From Streptomyces sp. Ru72 (GTDB lineage Bacteria; Actinomycetota; Actinomycetes; Streptomycetales; Streptomycetaceae): a DNA stretch of 64,000 bases. Of this stretch, positions 15,726 through 25,643 are shown in pieces; the stretch's first letter is position 1; each line of letters opens with the position of its first letter. Where the stretch lies: positions 1 through 64,000 of the forward strand of contig NZ_PQSR01000006.1 of the NCBI RefSeq assembly GCF_002920635.1. The letters are read 5' to 3'. The position numbers and the translations under genes were made by a program. The notes under the pieces are model-generated. The model did not search any database and had not been told where the DNA came from. It saw nothing but the letters and a program-made list of their open reading frames with translations.

Positions 15726-17542
15726 AGGACCTCCTCGCCGTCCTGGGAGTGTGCGGGGTCTCCGGACATCAGATGGGCGTACTCGGCGTTGGTGCGCAGC
15801 AGTTCCTGGTGGGTGCCGACGGCGGCGATGCGGCCGCCGGAGAGCAGGGCGACGCGGTCGGCGAGCAGGACGGTGGACGGGCGGTGCGCGACGACGAGGG
15901 CGGTCGTGCCCTCGAGCACCCGGCGCAGGGCGGCCTCCACCGCGGCCTCGGTGTGCACGTCGAGGGCGGAGAGCGGATCGTCGAGGACGAGGAAGCGGGG
16001 GGTGCCGACGACGGCGCGGGCCAGCGCGAGGCGCTGCCGCTGGCCTCCGGAGAGGCTGAGGCCCTGCTCGCCGACCTGGGTCCGGGTGCCCTGGGGGAGG
16101 GCGTGGGCGAAGTCGGCCTGGGCGACGGCGAGGGCGCGCTCCAGCTCCTTCTCGCCGGCGGTGTCGGGGGCGCCCATGAGGACGTTGGCGGCGACGGTGG
16201 CGGAGAAGAGGGTGGGTTCCTCGAAGGCGACGGCCACCTGGGAGCGGAGCTCTTCCCGGGGCATGGCGGTGATGTCGACTCCGTCGAGGGTGATGTGTCC
16301 CGAGGTCACCTCGTGCAGGCGGGGGATGAGCGCGGTGAGGGTGGTCTTGCCGCTGCCGGTGGCTCCCACCAGGGCCATGGTCTCGCCGGGGCGGATGTGG
16401 AGGTCGATGCCGTCGAGGATCGGCCGGGAGTCGGCCGGGGCGTCGGGGTAGCGGAAGGAAACGTTGTCGAACCGGAGGCCGTCGGGTTGCTCGGTGCCAG
16501 TGCCGGTGCCGGCCGGGGGTTCGGCCCGCGACTGTGCGGTACGAGGCGCCTCCGGCTCCTCGTCCATGACTTCGAAGTACCGCTCCGTGGCCGTCGCCGC
16601 CTCCTGGCTCATCGCCAGCAGGAAGCCGATGGACTCCACCGGCCACCGCAGTGCGAGAGCCGTGGAGAGAAAGGCCACCAGCGTTCCCGCCGACAACCCG
16701 TCGTTCGCGACCTGCACCGCCCCGACGACCAGAGCCGCCCCGAGGGCCACCTCCGGCAGCGTCACGATGACCGCCCAGATCGCCGCCAGCAGCCGCGCCT
16801 TCGCCAGCTCCGTTCCGCGCAGCGTCCGCGACAGCTCCCGGAACGCCCGCGCCTGGCTGCGGTGCCGCCCGAACCCCTTGATGATGCGGATGCCGAGCAC
16901 GCTCTCCTCGACCACGGTCGTCAGGTCGCCCACCTGGTCCTGTGCCCGCCGCGCCACCAGCGCGTACCGCCGCTCGAACACCCAGCACATCACCACGACC
17001 GGGATGCCCGGCCCCAGGACGACCAGTCCGAGGGTCCAGTCCTGGAGCAGCATGATGACCACACCCACCAGGATCGTCACGCCGTTCACCAGCAGGAACG
17101 TCAGGGGGAACGCCAGGAACTGACGCAGCAGCATCAGATCCGTCGTGCCCCGGGACAGCAACTGCCCGGACGCCCACCGGTCGTGGAAGGCGACCGGCAG
17201 CCGTTGCAGATGCCGGTACAGATCCGCCCGCATCTCCGCCTCGACGTGCGACAGCGGCCGCGCCACCAGCCACCGCCGCACCCCGAACAGCCCGGCCTCG
17301 GCGATCCCGAGCAGCAGCAGGTACAGCGCGCCGAGCCAGACCCCCGCCGGGTCCCGGTCGGTGACGGGGCCGTCCACCATCCACTTCAGGACGAGCGGGA
17401 TCACGAGTCCCACGCAGGAGGCGAGGATCGCGACGAACGCCGCGGTGAACAGCCGCAGCCGCACCGGGCGCACATAAGGCCACAGGCGCAGCAGGGTGCG
17501 GACGGCGGAACGGTCGCTGGTGGTTGCACGTGTCGTCGGCAT
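15722..17542 (-). CDS. ABC exporter half-transporter (degenerate-site partner)
   Basis: A 606-residue fused protein with six membrane helices (about 25-310) and an ATPase domain with Walker A LVGATGSGKTT, canonical signature LSGGQRQR and Walker B LVLDDPLSALD, in which the catalytic Glu is replaced by Asp. With the coupled downstream gene it forms one consensus and one degenerate ATP site, as in known heterodimeric exporters such as TM287/288. The ATG at 17542 has only a weak ribosome site (TAGG); upstream GTG codons are possible but add no recognisable sequence. Substrate unknown. Confidence 0.88.
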   Translation of the reverse strand: MPTTRATTSDRSAVRTLLRLWPYVRPVRLRLFTAAFVAILASCVGLVIPLVLKWMVDGPVTDRDPAGVWLGALYLLLLGIAEAGLFGVRRWLVARPLSHVEAEMRADLYRHLQRLPVAFHDRWASGQLLSRGTTDLMLLRQFLAFPLTFLLVNGVTILVGVVIMLLQDWTLGLVVLGPGIPVVVMCWVFERRYALVARRAQDQVGDLTTVVEESVLGIRIIKGFGRHRSQARAFRELSRTLRGTELAKARLLAAIWAVIVTLPEVALGAALVVGAVQVANDGLSAGTLVAFLSTALALRWPVESIGFLLAMSQEAATATERYFEVMDEEPEAPRTAQSRAEPPAGTGTGTEQPDGLRFDNVSFRYPDAPADSRPILDGIDLHIRPGETMALVGATGSGKTTLTALIPRLHEVTSGHITLDGVDITAMPREELRSQVAVAFEEPTLFSATVAANVLMGAPDTAGEKELERALAVAQADFAHALPQGTRTQVGEQGLSLSGGQRQRLALARAVVGTPRFLVLDDPLSALDVHTEAAVEAALRRVLEGTTALVVAHRPSTVLLADRVALLSGGRIAAVGTHQELLRTNAEYAHLMSGDPAHSQDGEEVL

Positions 17543-17824
17543 CAGTGCGAGCCTACGGACCGGCACTGACACTGCCCACCGAGTTTCGGCCCGGTCGAGA
17601 TCCACCGCTGGTCCTACGACCTGCGTGTTCGAGGGACCGTACGATCCGGCGGACACACGGTCGTATCACCCTGTCAGCCGATCGGTTGATGTGCTTTGAG
17701 CGGGGACGGCCGATCTGCTTCACCGTCGAGGAGGGCGAGAACGGCGAGGCGTCGACGACCGCGCGGCGGCGGTGGCGGTGGCCCACGGCCGGGCGATCCT
17801 GGGCCGACAGCGGCAGGGCCCGGG

Positions 17825-20086
<2,262 letters not shown>

Positions 20087-20237
20087 CTACACGCCTCCCG
20101 CGGCTCGCGGAACGACGGGAAACGGGTGCACGGCGTCCCGGCCGCCCGCCCTCGTCCCGTCGTCCTCCCCCCTGTTCTGCCCATTGCGCGGCTCGCACTC
20201 ACGTTTCCCGGGAGCGGCTGGGTCGTTGAGACAAGTC

Positions 20238-21452
20238 GTGACGGAGGTATACACGCGCGCGCGGCGCGCGGGCGCCGCACTGGCCGCGGCGCTGACCTGG
20301 GCGGCCCTCCTGGCCGGCTGCACCGGCCAGGGACTCGACGGCGTCTTCGGAAAGAATCCCGCGCCCGCGGACCTCATCCGGATCTCCCCCGGCGACGGCA
20401 GCAGGGCCGTGCCGGCCGGCCGGCGGCTGCGGGTGCGGGTGGCGAGCGGCCGCCTGGAGTCGGTGACCGTCGTCAGGTCCCAGGACGCCCGGCAGTCCCC
20501 GGTCCCCGGCCGTCTCTCGGCGGACGGCACCGTCTGGGAGCCGGACGACCCCCGCCTCGCCCTCGCCGCCCGGTACACGGTCGACGCGGTGGCCCGCGAC
20601 GGCCACGGTCGCCGCTCGGCCCGTCACGCGTCGTTCACCACGTTCGTCCCCGAGCAGCGGTTCATCGGGTACGTCATCCCGGAGGACCACTCCACCGTCG
20701 GCACGGGAATGATCGTGTCTCTTCAGTTCAACCGGCAGATCGAGAACAGGGCCGCCGTCGAGCGCGCGATCCGTGTGACCGCCAGGCCCGCCGTCGAGAT
20801 CCGCCCGCACTGGTTCGGCAGGGACCGCCTGGACTTCCGACCCAGGGACTACTGGAAGCCGGGCACCCACGTCACCGTCACCCTGCGGCTGCGCGACGTC
20901 GAGGGCGCGCCCGGTGTCTACGGACAGCAGTACCGGACCGTCGTCTTCACCATCGGCCGCAGCCAGGTCTCTCTCGTGGACGCGGCCCGGCACACCATGC
21001 GGGTCCGCCGCGACGGCCGGCTGCTCGCCACCGTGCCGATCACCGCGGGCGCCCCGAAGACGACGACGTACAACGGGAAGATGGTGGTGATGGAGATGCT
21101 CCCGGTCACCCGCATGAACAGCCGCACGGTCGGTTTCGGCGGCGAGTACGACATCCCGGACGTCCCGCACGCCATGCGCCTGACCGAGTCCGGCACCTTC
21201 GTCCACGGCAACTACTGGGCTCCGGACGCCCCCGGGCACAGCAACGTCAGCCACGGCTGCGTGGGCCTGAAGGACGTCAAGGGCGGCGGCTCCGAGACCC
21301 CGGCAGGCTGGTTCTTCGACCGCAGCCTCGTCGGCGACGTCATCGAGGTCGTGCACAGCGACGACAGGCAGGTCGCTCCCGACAACGGGCTCGGCGGGTG
21401 GAACATGAGCTGGAGCGACTGGACAGCGGGCGGGGCCGTCGACCACCCCTGA
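20238..21452 (+). CDS. L,D-transpeptidase lipoprotein (LdtMt type), first paralogue
   Basis: A 404-residue envelope lipoprotein that should form 3-3 peptidoglycan cross-links. A lipobox LLAGC places the lipidated Cys at residue 28. Two Ig-like domains follow (about 40-190: RISPGDGSRAVPAG, FTTFVPEQRFIGY), then the YkuD domain with HGNYW and the catalytic SHGCVGL motif. A C-terminal extension ends with DNGLGGWNMSWSDW. Start is uncertain: GTG 20238 is in frame but the best ribosome-like GGAGGT lies inside it; TTG 20226 is an alternative with GGGAG eleven bases upstream. The next gene is a paralogue. Confidence 0.88.
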   Translation: MTEVYTRARRAGAALAAALTWAALLAGCTGQGLDGVFGKNPAPADLIRISPGDGSRAVPAGRRLRVRVASGRLESVTVVRSQDARQSPVPGRLSADGTVWEPDDPRLALAARYTVDAVARDGHGRRSARHASFTTFVPEQRFIGYVIPEDHSTVGTGMIVSLQFNRQIENRAAVERAIRVTARPAVEIRPHWFGRDRLDFRPRDYWKPGTHVTVTLRLRDVEGAPGVYGQQYRTVVFTIGRSQVSLVDAARHTMRVRRDGRLLATVPITAGAPKTTTYNGKMVVMEMLPVTRMNSRTVGFGGEYDIPDVPHAMRLTESGTFVHGNYWAPDAPGHSNVSHGCVGLKDVKGGGSETPAGWFFDRSLVGDVIEVVHSDDRQVAPDNGLGGWNMSWSDWTAGGAVDHP

Positions 21453-21801
21453 ACGGACGTGCGTCAGCGGGAGCATTCGGCGTGTCGGGCATCGAAACGG
21501 ACTTTCGCCCACGCCGCCGACCACCGCCGTGCAACCTCGGGCCGGTGCCAAGCATCAAGTGCTGTGGAACGAAGATGCCGCCCGCGATCACCTGATAGGT
21601 GACAGGCCGGCTCGTCGGCACGTCAGGGGGGCGCATCCGGCAGTCGACGGTGCCCCTTCGCGCGGTCCCGAGTTGGGACTGAACAGTGACAGCGACGGGG
21701 AGTCATCGGGCCGTGGCGTGTGATTGATTTGCGCAATGCGCGTCGGGGATGCGTGCAGTGGGGGGCCTGAGGCGATCAGGCCGTGCGAGGGGAGAGGGAA
21801 C
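21453..21801. other. Intergenic region between two L,D-transpeptidase genes
   Basis: No gene is apparent. It holds a perfect 8-base palindrome TTGCGCAA (21729-21736) and a short hairpin, GGCCTGA (21764-21770) pairing with TCAGGCC (21776-21782), 20 bases before the next start codon, which could influence translation. A weaker inverted repeat (TCACCTGATAGGTGA) lies near 21590. No consensus promoter was identified. Confidence 0.35.
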
Positions 21802-23031
21802 GTGAACGGGCGACCCATATCGGGCGCGTCGACCGGTGCGCGGGGACGTGGTGGCAAGAGTTTCTCGGCGCTGATACTCGGTGCCCTCCTGCTGACCGCC
21901 ACCGCGTGCGGCGGGGGAGGGGCGAGCGGTGACGCGAAGGACAAGGACTCCGGCAAGGCGGCGGCCAAGCAGTCGCAGGCCGTCGTCACCATAGCCCCGA
22001 AGGACGGCGCCAAGGGCGTGGACACCGGCGGCGCCCTCAAGGTGACCGCCGCCAAGGGCAGACTCACCCAGGTCAGGGTCGAGGACCCCAAGGGCCGCGA
22101 GATCGCCGGGACCATCACCGGCGGGGGTGCCTCCTGGACCCCGTCGACCCACCTCGCCGCGGCCACCACGTACAAGGTGCACGCGGTCGCCAAGGACGCC
22201 TCGGGCCTGACCTCCGCCGCGGACTCCTCGTTCACCACGCTCACTCCGAAGCAGACCTTCGTGGGCGTCTACACGCCCGACAACGGCTCCACCGTCGGCG
22301 TGGGCATGCCGTTCTCGGTCCGGTTCAGCCGGGGCATCACCCACCCGGCCGACGTCGAGAAGGCCATCACCATCAAGACCGAGCCCGCCGTCGAGGTCCG
22401 CGGCCACTGGTTCGGCAACGACCGCCTCGACTTCCGGCCCAAGGACTACTGGAAGCCCGGCACCAAGGTCACCGTGAACCTGAACCTCGACGGCGTCCAG
22501 GGCCGCCCCGGCGTCTACGGCGAGCAGGCCAGGACGGTGAGCTTCACCATCGGCCGCAGCCAGGTCTCCACCGTGGACGCCAAGGCGCACACGATGGTCG
22601 TCAAGCAGGACGGCAAGGTCGTCAAGACCCTGGCGGTCACCACGGGCAAGCCCGGCTACGACACCTGGAACGGCCAGATGGTCATCAGCGAGCGCCAGGT
22701 GGTGACCCGGATGAACGGCGAAACGGTCGGCTACGGCGGCGAGTACGACATCAAGGACGTGCCGCACGCCCAGCGCCTGACCGACTCCGGCACCTTCATC
22801 CACGGCAACTACTGGGGCGGCGACGCCTTCGGCAACTACAACGCCAGCCACGGCTGCGTCGGCCTGCGCGACGTGAAGGGCGGCTACGACAGCTCGGTGG
22901 CGGCCGCCTGGTTCTACAACCACTCGATGATCGGTGACGTCGTCATCGTGAAGAACTCCCACGACGCCACGGTCGCGCCCGACAACGGGCTCAACGGCTG
23001 GAACATGCCCTGGGACCAGTGGATCAAGTAA
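21802..23031 (+). CDS. L,D-transpeptidase lipoprotein (LdtMt type), second paralogue
   Basis: A 409-residue lipoprotein closely related to the preceding gene product. The lipobox TATAC gives Cys36, followed by a Gly/Lys-rich linker, two Ig-like domains (VTIAPKDGAKGVDTGG; SSFTTLTPKQTFVGVY), and the YkuD catalytic domain with FIHGNYWGGDAFG and SHGCVGLRD. The end, DNGLNGWNMPWDQW, matches the paralogue. GTG 21802 has GGAGAGGG three bases upstream and was preferred over an ATG at 21736 with no ribosome site. Predicted to cross-link peptidoglycan outside the membrane. A strong terminator follows, so it is likely a single-gene transcript. Confidence 0.9.
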   Translation: MNGRPISGASTGARGRGGKSFSALILGALLLTATACGGGGASGDAKDKDSGKAAAKQSQAVVTIAPKDGAKGVDTGGALKVTAAKGRLTQVRVEDPKGREIAGTITGGGASWTPSTHLAAATTYKVHAVAKDASGLTSAADSSFTTLTPKQTFVGVYTPDNGSTVGVGMPFSVRFSRGITHPADVEKAITIKTEPAVEVRGHWFGNDRLDFRPKDYWKPGTKVTVNLNLDGVQGRPGVYGEQARTVSFTIGRSQVSTVDAKAHTMVVKQDGKVVKTLAVTTGKPGYDTWNGQMVISERQVVTRMNGETVGYGGEYDIKDVPHAQRLTDSGTFIHGNYWGGDAFGNYNASHGCVGLRDVKGGYDSSVAAAWFYNHSMIGDVVIVKNSHDATVAPDNGLNGWNMPWDQWIK

Positions 23032-23048
23032 CGGCCGATCCGCACCTG

Positions 23049-23092
23049 ACCGGGCCCCGTGTGCCGCTGTGAGCGAGCACACCGGGCCCGGT
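23049..23092 (+). terminator. Terminator after the second L,D-transpeptidase
   Basis: ACCGGGCCCCGTGTGC (23049-23064) pairs with GCACACCGGGCCCGGT (23077-23092) with one mismatch; the loop is 12 bases. It ends only 27 bases before the next start codon. Confidence 0.75.
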
Positions 23093-23119
23093 GCCGTTAG
23101 TCCCCGTTAACCTCCTCCC

Positions 23120-23887
23120 ATGACTGTGCATCTCGAAGTCGCCGAGGGCGTGGGCACCGTCCGCCTGGACCGCCCGCCGATGAACGCGCTGGACGTCGCC
23201 ACCCAGGACCGGCTCAAGGAGCTCGCCGAGGAGGTCACGCGCCGCGACGACGTGCGCGCCGTGGTCCTCTACGGCGGGGAGAAGGTGTTCGCCGCGGGCG
23301 CGGACATCAAGGAGATGCAGGGCATGGACCACACCGCGATGGTCCTGCGCTCCCGCGCCCTGCAGGACTCCTTCACCGCCGTCGCCCGCATCCCCAAGCC
23401 CGTCGTCGCCGCCGTCACCGGCTACGCCCTGGGCGGCGGCTGCGAGCTGGCGCTCTGCGCCGACTATCGCATCGCAGGCGAGAACGCCAAGCTGGGACAG
23501 CCGGAGATCCTGCTCGGCCTCATCCCGGGCGCGGGCGGCACGCAGCGGCTGGCCCGGCTGATCGGCCCGTCCAGGGCCAAGGACCTGATCTTCACGGGGC
23601 GCCAGGTGAAGGCGGACGAGGCGCTGACGCTGGGCCTGGTCGACCGGGTCGTCCCCGCCGAGCAGGTGTACGCCGAGGCGCACGCCTGGGCCGCGAAGCT
23701 CGCCCAGGGTCCGGCGATCGCGCTGCGCGCCGCCAAGGAGTCGATCGACACGGGTCTTGAGACGGACATCGAGACCGGTCTCGCGGTCGAACGCACCTGG
23801 TTCGCGGGCCTGTTCGCGACGGAGGACCGCGAGCGCGGGATGCGCAGCTTCGTGGAGGAGGGGCCGGGCAAGGCGAAGTTCGTCTGA
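23120..23887 (+). CDS. Enoyl-CoA hydratase/isomerase family protein
   Basis: A 255-residue crotonase-fold enzyme, probably hydrating 2-enoyl-CoA in fatty-acid oxidation. The oxyanion-hole segments AAGADIKEM and ALGGGCELAL and both catalytic glutamates, Glu109 and Glu129 (GQPEILLGLIPGAGG), are present, which supports true hydratase activity. There is no Shine-Dalgarno sequence before ATG 23120; TAACCT at 23108-23113 is placed as a -10 box for a leaderless message. It is sandwiched between an upstream terminator and a stem-loop-rich downstream region, so it is likely monocistronic. Confidence 0.92.
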   Translation: MTVHLEVAEGVGTVRLDRPPMNALDVATQDRLKELAEEVTRRDDVRAVVLYGGEKVFAAGADIKEMQGMDHTAMVLRSRALQDSFTAVARIPKPVVAAVTGYALGGGCELALCADYRIAGENAKLGQPEILLGLIPGAGGTQRLARLIGPSRAKDLIFTGRQVKADEALTLGLVDRVVPAEQVYAEAHAWAAKLAQGPAIALRAAKESIDTGLETDIETGLAVERTWFAGLFATEDRERGMRSFVEEGPGKAKFV

Positions 23888-23996
23888 GGACCGGCCCACA
23901 GGGCCATAACCTGAGCATTGTTCAGCAAGTCCCGCTGATCCACTCGTAGTTGACGCGGCGTCCGGTTGCGTGTCCCCCGATGGGGCGGATTATGGA

Positions 23997-24080
23997 AGCC
24001 TTAAGGCAACCTTAAGGCTGTCGTGCCGACCTCAGTCGGCGATTGCCCCCAACTGGCCCGTTTCCGCAGGCCAGTTGGGG
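23997..24080. repeat. Three consecutive perfect stem-loops
   Basis: Stem 1: AGCCTTAAGG (23997-24006) / CCTTAAGGCT (24010-24019), loop CAA. Stem 2: GCCGAC (24025-24030) / GTCGGC (24035-24040), loop CTCA. Stem 3: CCCCAACTGGCC (24047-24058) / GGCCAGTTGGGG (24069-24080), loop ten bases. All arms are perfectly complementary. They may terminate the hydratase transcript or act in a leader RNA; which is unknown. Confidence 0.65.
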
Positions 24081-24099
24081 TCCGGCAACCCCCGGATTG

Positions 24100-24119
24100 C
24101 GACTGGCATATGCCAGTCG
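24100..24119. promoter_or_regulatory. Perfect 20-bp palindrome, candidate operator
   Basis: CGACTGGCATATGCCAGTCG reads the same on both strands. It lies about 80 bases before the anti-sigma-type ATPase gene. TTGCGA (24097-24102) and AATGGT (24120-24125) flank it with a 17-base spacer, so it may sit inside a promoter. No cognate regulator can be named. Confidence 0.55.
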
Positions 24120-24201
24120 AATGGTGAGGAATGTGTGCTTCCGGGGGGCGTATTCCGTCGTAACGACCCCGAGCCCCCCTCCGGACGGCCATGATGGGTC
24201 C

Positions 24202-24705
24202 ATGGCGGGGCTGGAGGGTATGGAGCCGTCGCGGCAGCACGGGAGTGCCACCGCGGCACGCTGGTCGCCTGCGGTCGAGGACGAACAGGCGCTCAAGGCG
24301 CTGGAGTTGTACGGGAACCCCGCCGAGGCCGATGTTCCGCTGCCGTCCCGGCCGGAATCCGCCGCCACCGCGCGCAGGCTCGCCCAGGTCGTGATCCTGC
24401 GGCAGTGGGGCCTGGGTCCCCGCATGACCGAGGACGCCGTCCTGCTCGTCTCCGAACTCGTCGGGAACGCCGTACGCCACACCGGCGCGCGTGTCTTCGG
24501 ATTACGGATGCTGCGGCGCCGCGGCTGGATCCGCATCGAGGTCCGCGACCCCTCCCGCGGACTGCCGTGCCTGATGCCCGTACAGGAACTGGACCTCAGC
24601 GGCCGTGGCCTGTTCCTCGTCGACAAACTCGCCGACCGCTGGGGCGTCGACCTGCTGCCGCGCGGCAAGACCACCTGGTTCGAGATGCGGGTCGCCGAGC
24701 GGTGA
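24202..24705 (+). CDS. HATPase-type anti-sigma factor-like serine kinase (RsbW/HATPase_c_3 family)
   Basis: A 167-residue ATP-binding protein of the kind that binds or phosphorylates anti-anti-sigma partners. The N-box is ELVGNAVRHTGA (about 92-103), G1 is VRDPSRGLP and G2 is GRGLFLVDKLADRWG. The first about 45 residues form a low-conservation tail. Codon 101 is TTA (24502-24504), so translation may need the rare leucine tRNA encoded by bldA in Streptomyces. The start is uncertain: ATG 24202 has no ribosome site, and ATG 24220 has GGAGGG too close. It follows a large regulatory-looking intergenic region. Confidence 0.82.
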   Translation: MAGLEGMEPSRQHGSATAARWSPAVEDEQALKALELYGNPAEADVPLPSRPESAATARRLAQVVILRQWGLGPRMTEDAVLLVSELVGNAVRHTGARVFGLRMLRRRGWIRIEVRDPSRGLPCLMPVQELDLSGRGLFLVDKLADRWGVDLLPRGKTTWFEMRVAER

Positions 24706-24767
24706 CCGCGACCCGCCTCTTCCAGGAAAGGGTCAAATCGTCGATTTCGGCATCAACCCGTCCTTAA

Positions 24768-25643
24768 ATGGGGAGAGTGACCACCCCCGTCCCTCCCTCC
24801 TCGTCCAACCGTGAGACCGACCGTGGGCCCGACCGCGAGACGGACACCGCGCGCACGGCGCCCGGCCGCCGCGCGGCTCTGCGCGTGGGCGCGGGGCTCG
24901 CCGCCGGTGCCCTCGCCGCCGGCTGTTCCCCCGGCGACACCGTCGTCCACCGGGCCCTCCCTTCCCGCCCCACCGGAACCTCGCGCTCCGCCACCGGATC
25001 GCGGGTCCCGGTCGCCGCACCCGTCCCGCGTTCCCTCCCGGGGCGGCCCACCCAGATCGCGAACGGTCCACGCAACCGCCCCCGGGTCGCGCTCACCTTC
25101 CACGGCCAGGGCGACCCCTCCTACGCCACGGCGATCCTCGAGGCGGCCGAGAAGGCGGGCGCCAAGGTCACCGTCCTCGCGGTCGGCACCTGGCTCGACG
25201 AGCACCCCGAGGTCGCCCGCCGCATCCTCGAGGGCGGTCACGACCTCGGCAACCACACCCTGCGCCACCTCAACATCAACACCATGTCCGAGCAGCAGGC
25301 GTTCGCCGAGATCAAGGGATGCGCCGAGCGGCTGCGGCACCTCACCGGAGGCATCGGCGCATGGTTCCGCCCGTCCCAGGCGCAACGCGCCACCCCGCTC
25401 GTCGAACGCCTGGCCCGCCGCGCCGGCTACCCGCACATCCTGTCCTACGACGTCGACTCGCTCGACTACACCTCACCGGGGGCCGCCGCCGTCACCCGCA
25501 AGGTCACCGACGACATCCGCAACGGATCGGTGGTGAGCCTGCACTTCGGGTACCCGGACACGGTCGCCGCCGTCCCCGACATCCTGCACGCACTCAAAGA
25601 CCGCGGCCTCGCCGCGGTGACCACCACGGAGCTGCTGAGCTGA
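24768..25643 (+). CDS. Polysaccharide deacetylase (NodB)-fold lipoprotein with altered first motif
   Basis: A 291-residue exported lipoprotein. A twin-arginine-like segment (GRRAALRVGAGLAAG) leads to lipobox LAAGC with Cys53. The NodB domain spans about 105-285. The metal-binding HTLRH motif and the RPSQAQ segment (motif 3) are present, but motif 1, normally TFDDG, reads TFHGQGD, so the catalytic base and a metal ligand appear changed. Activity is therefore doubtful or altered. ATG 24768 has no clear ribosome site; GTG 24777 is preceded directly by GGGGAGA. Its stop codon overlaps the next start (TGATG), so the two genes are coupled. Confidence 0.82.
   Translation: MGRVTTPVPPSSSNRETDRGPDRETDTARTAPGRRAALRVGAGLAAGALAAGCSPGDTVVHRALPSRPTGTSRSATGSRVPVAAPVPRSLPGRPTQIANGPRNRPRVALTFHGQGDPSYATAILEAAEKAGAKVTVLAVGTWLDEHPEVARRILEGGHDLGNHTLRHLNINTMSEQQAFAEIKGCAERLRHLTGGIGAWFRPSQAQRATPLVERLARRAGYPHILSYDVDSLDYTSPGAAAVTRKVTDDIRNGSVVSLHFGYPDTVAAVPDILHALKDRGLAAVTTTELLS

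Larger units (their letters stand above)
23888..24201. other. Stem-loop-rich intergenic region
   Basis: This 314-base gap has no gene but contains three consecutive perfect stem-loops (23997-24080) and a perfect 20-bp palindrome (24100-24119), listed separately. It separates the enoyl-CoA hydratase from the anti-sigma-type ATPase gene. Confidence 0.6.

Noticed and set aside
13857..17483. A continuous 1208-residue reading frame on the minus strand
   Set aside because: Its first half is an Arg/Gly/Pro-rich frame-shadow of the exporter gene at 15722-17542; only the part from 15725 downward is a real protein.
24735..24747. AAATCG-T-CGATTT palindrome before the NodB-type gene
   Set aside because: Short and partly inside the region after the previous stop codon; no supporting promoter boxes, so not listed as a site.
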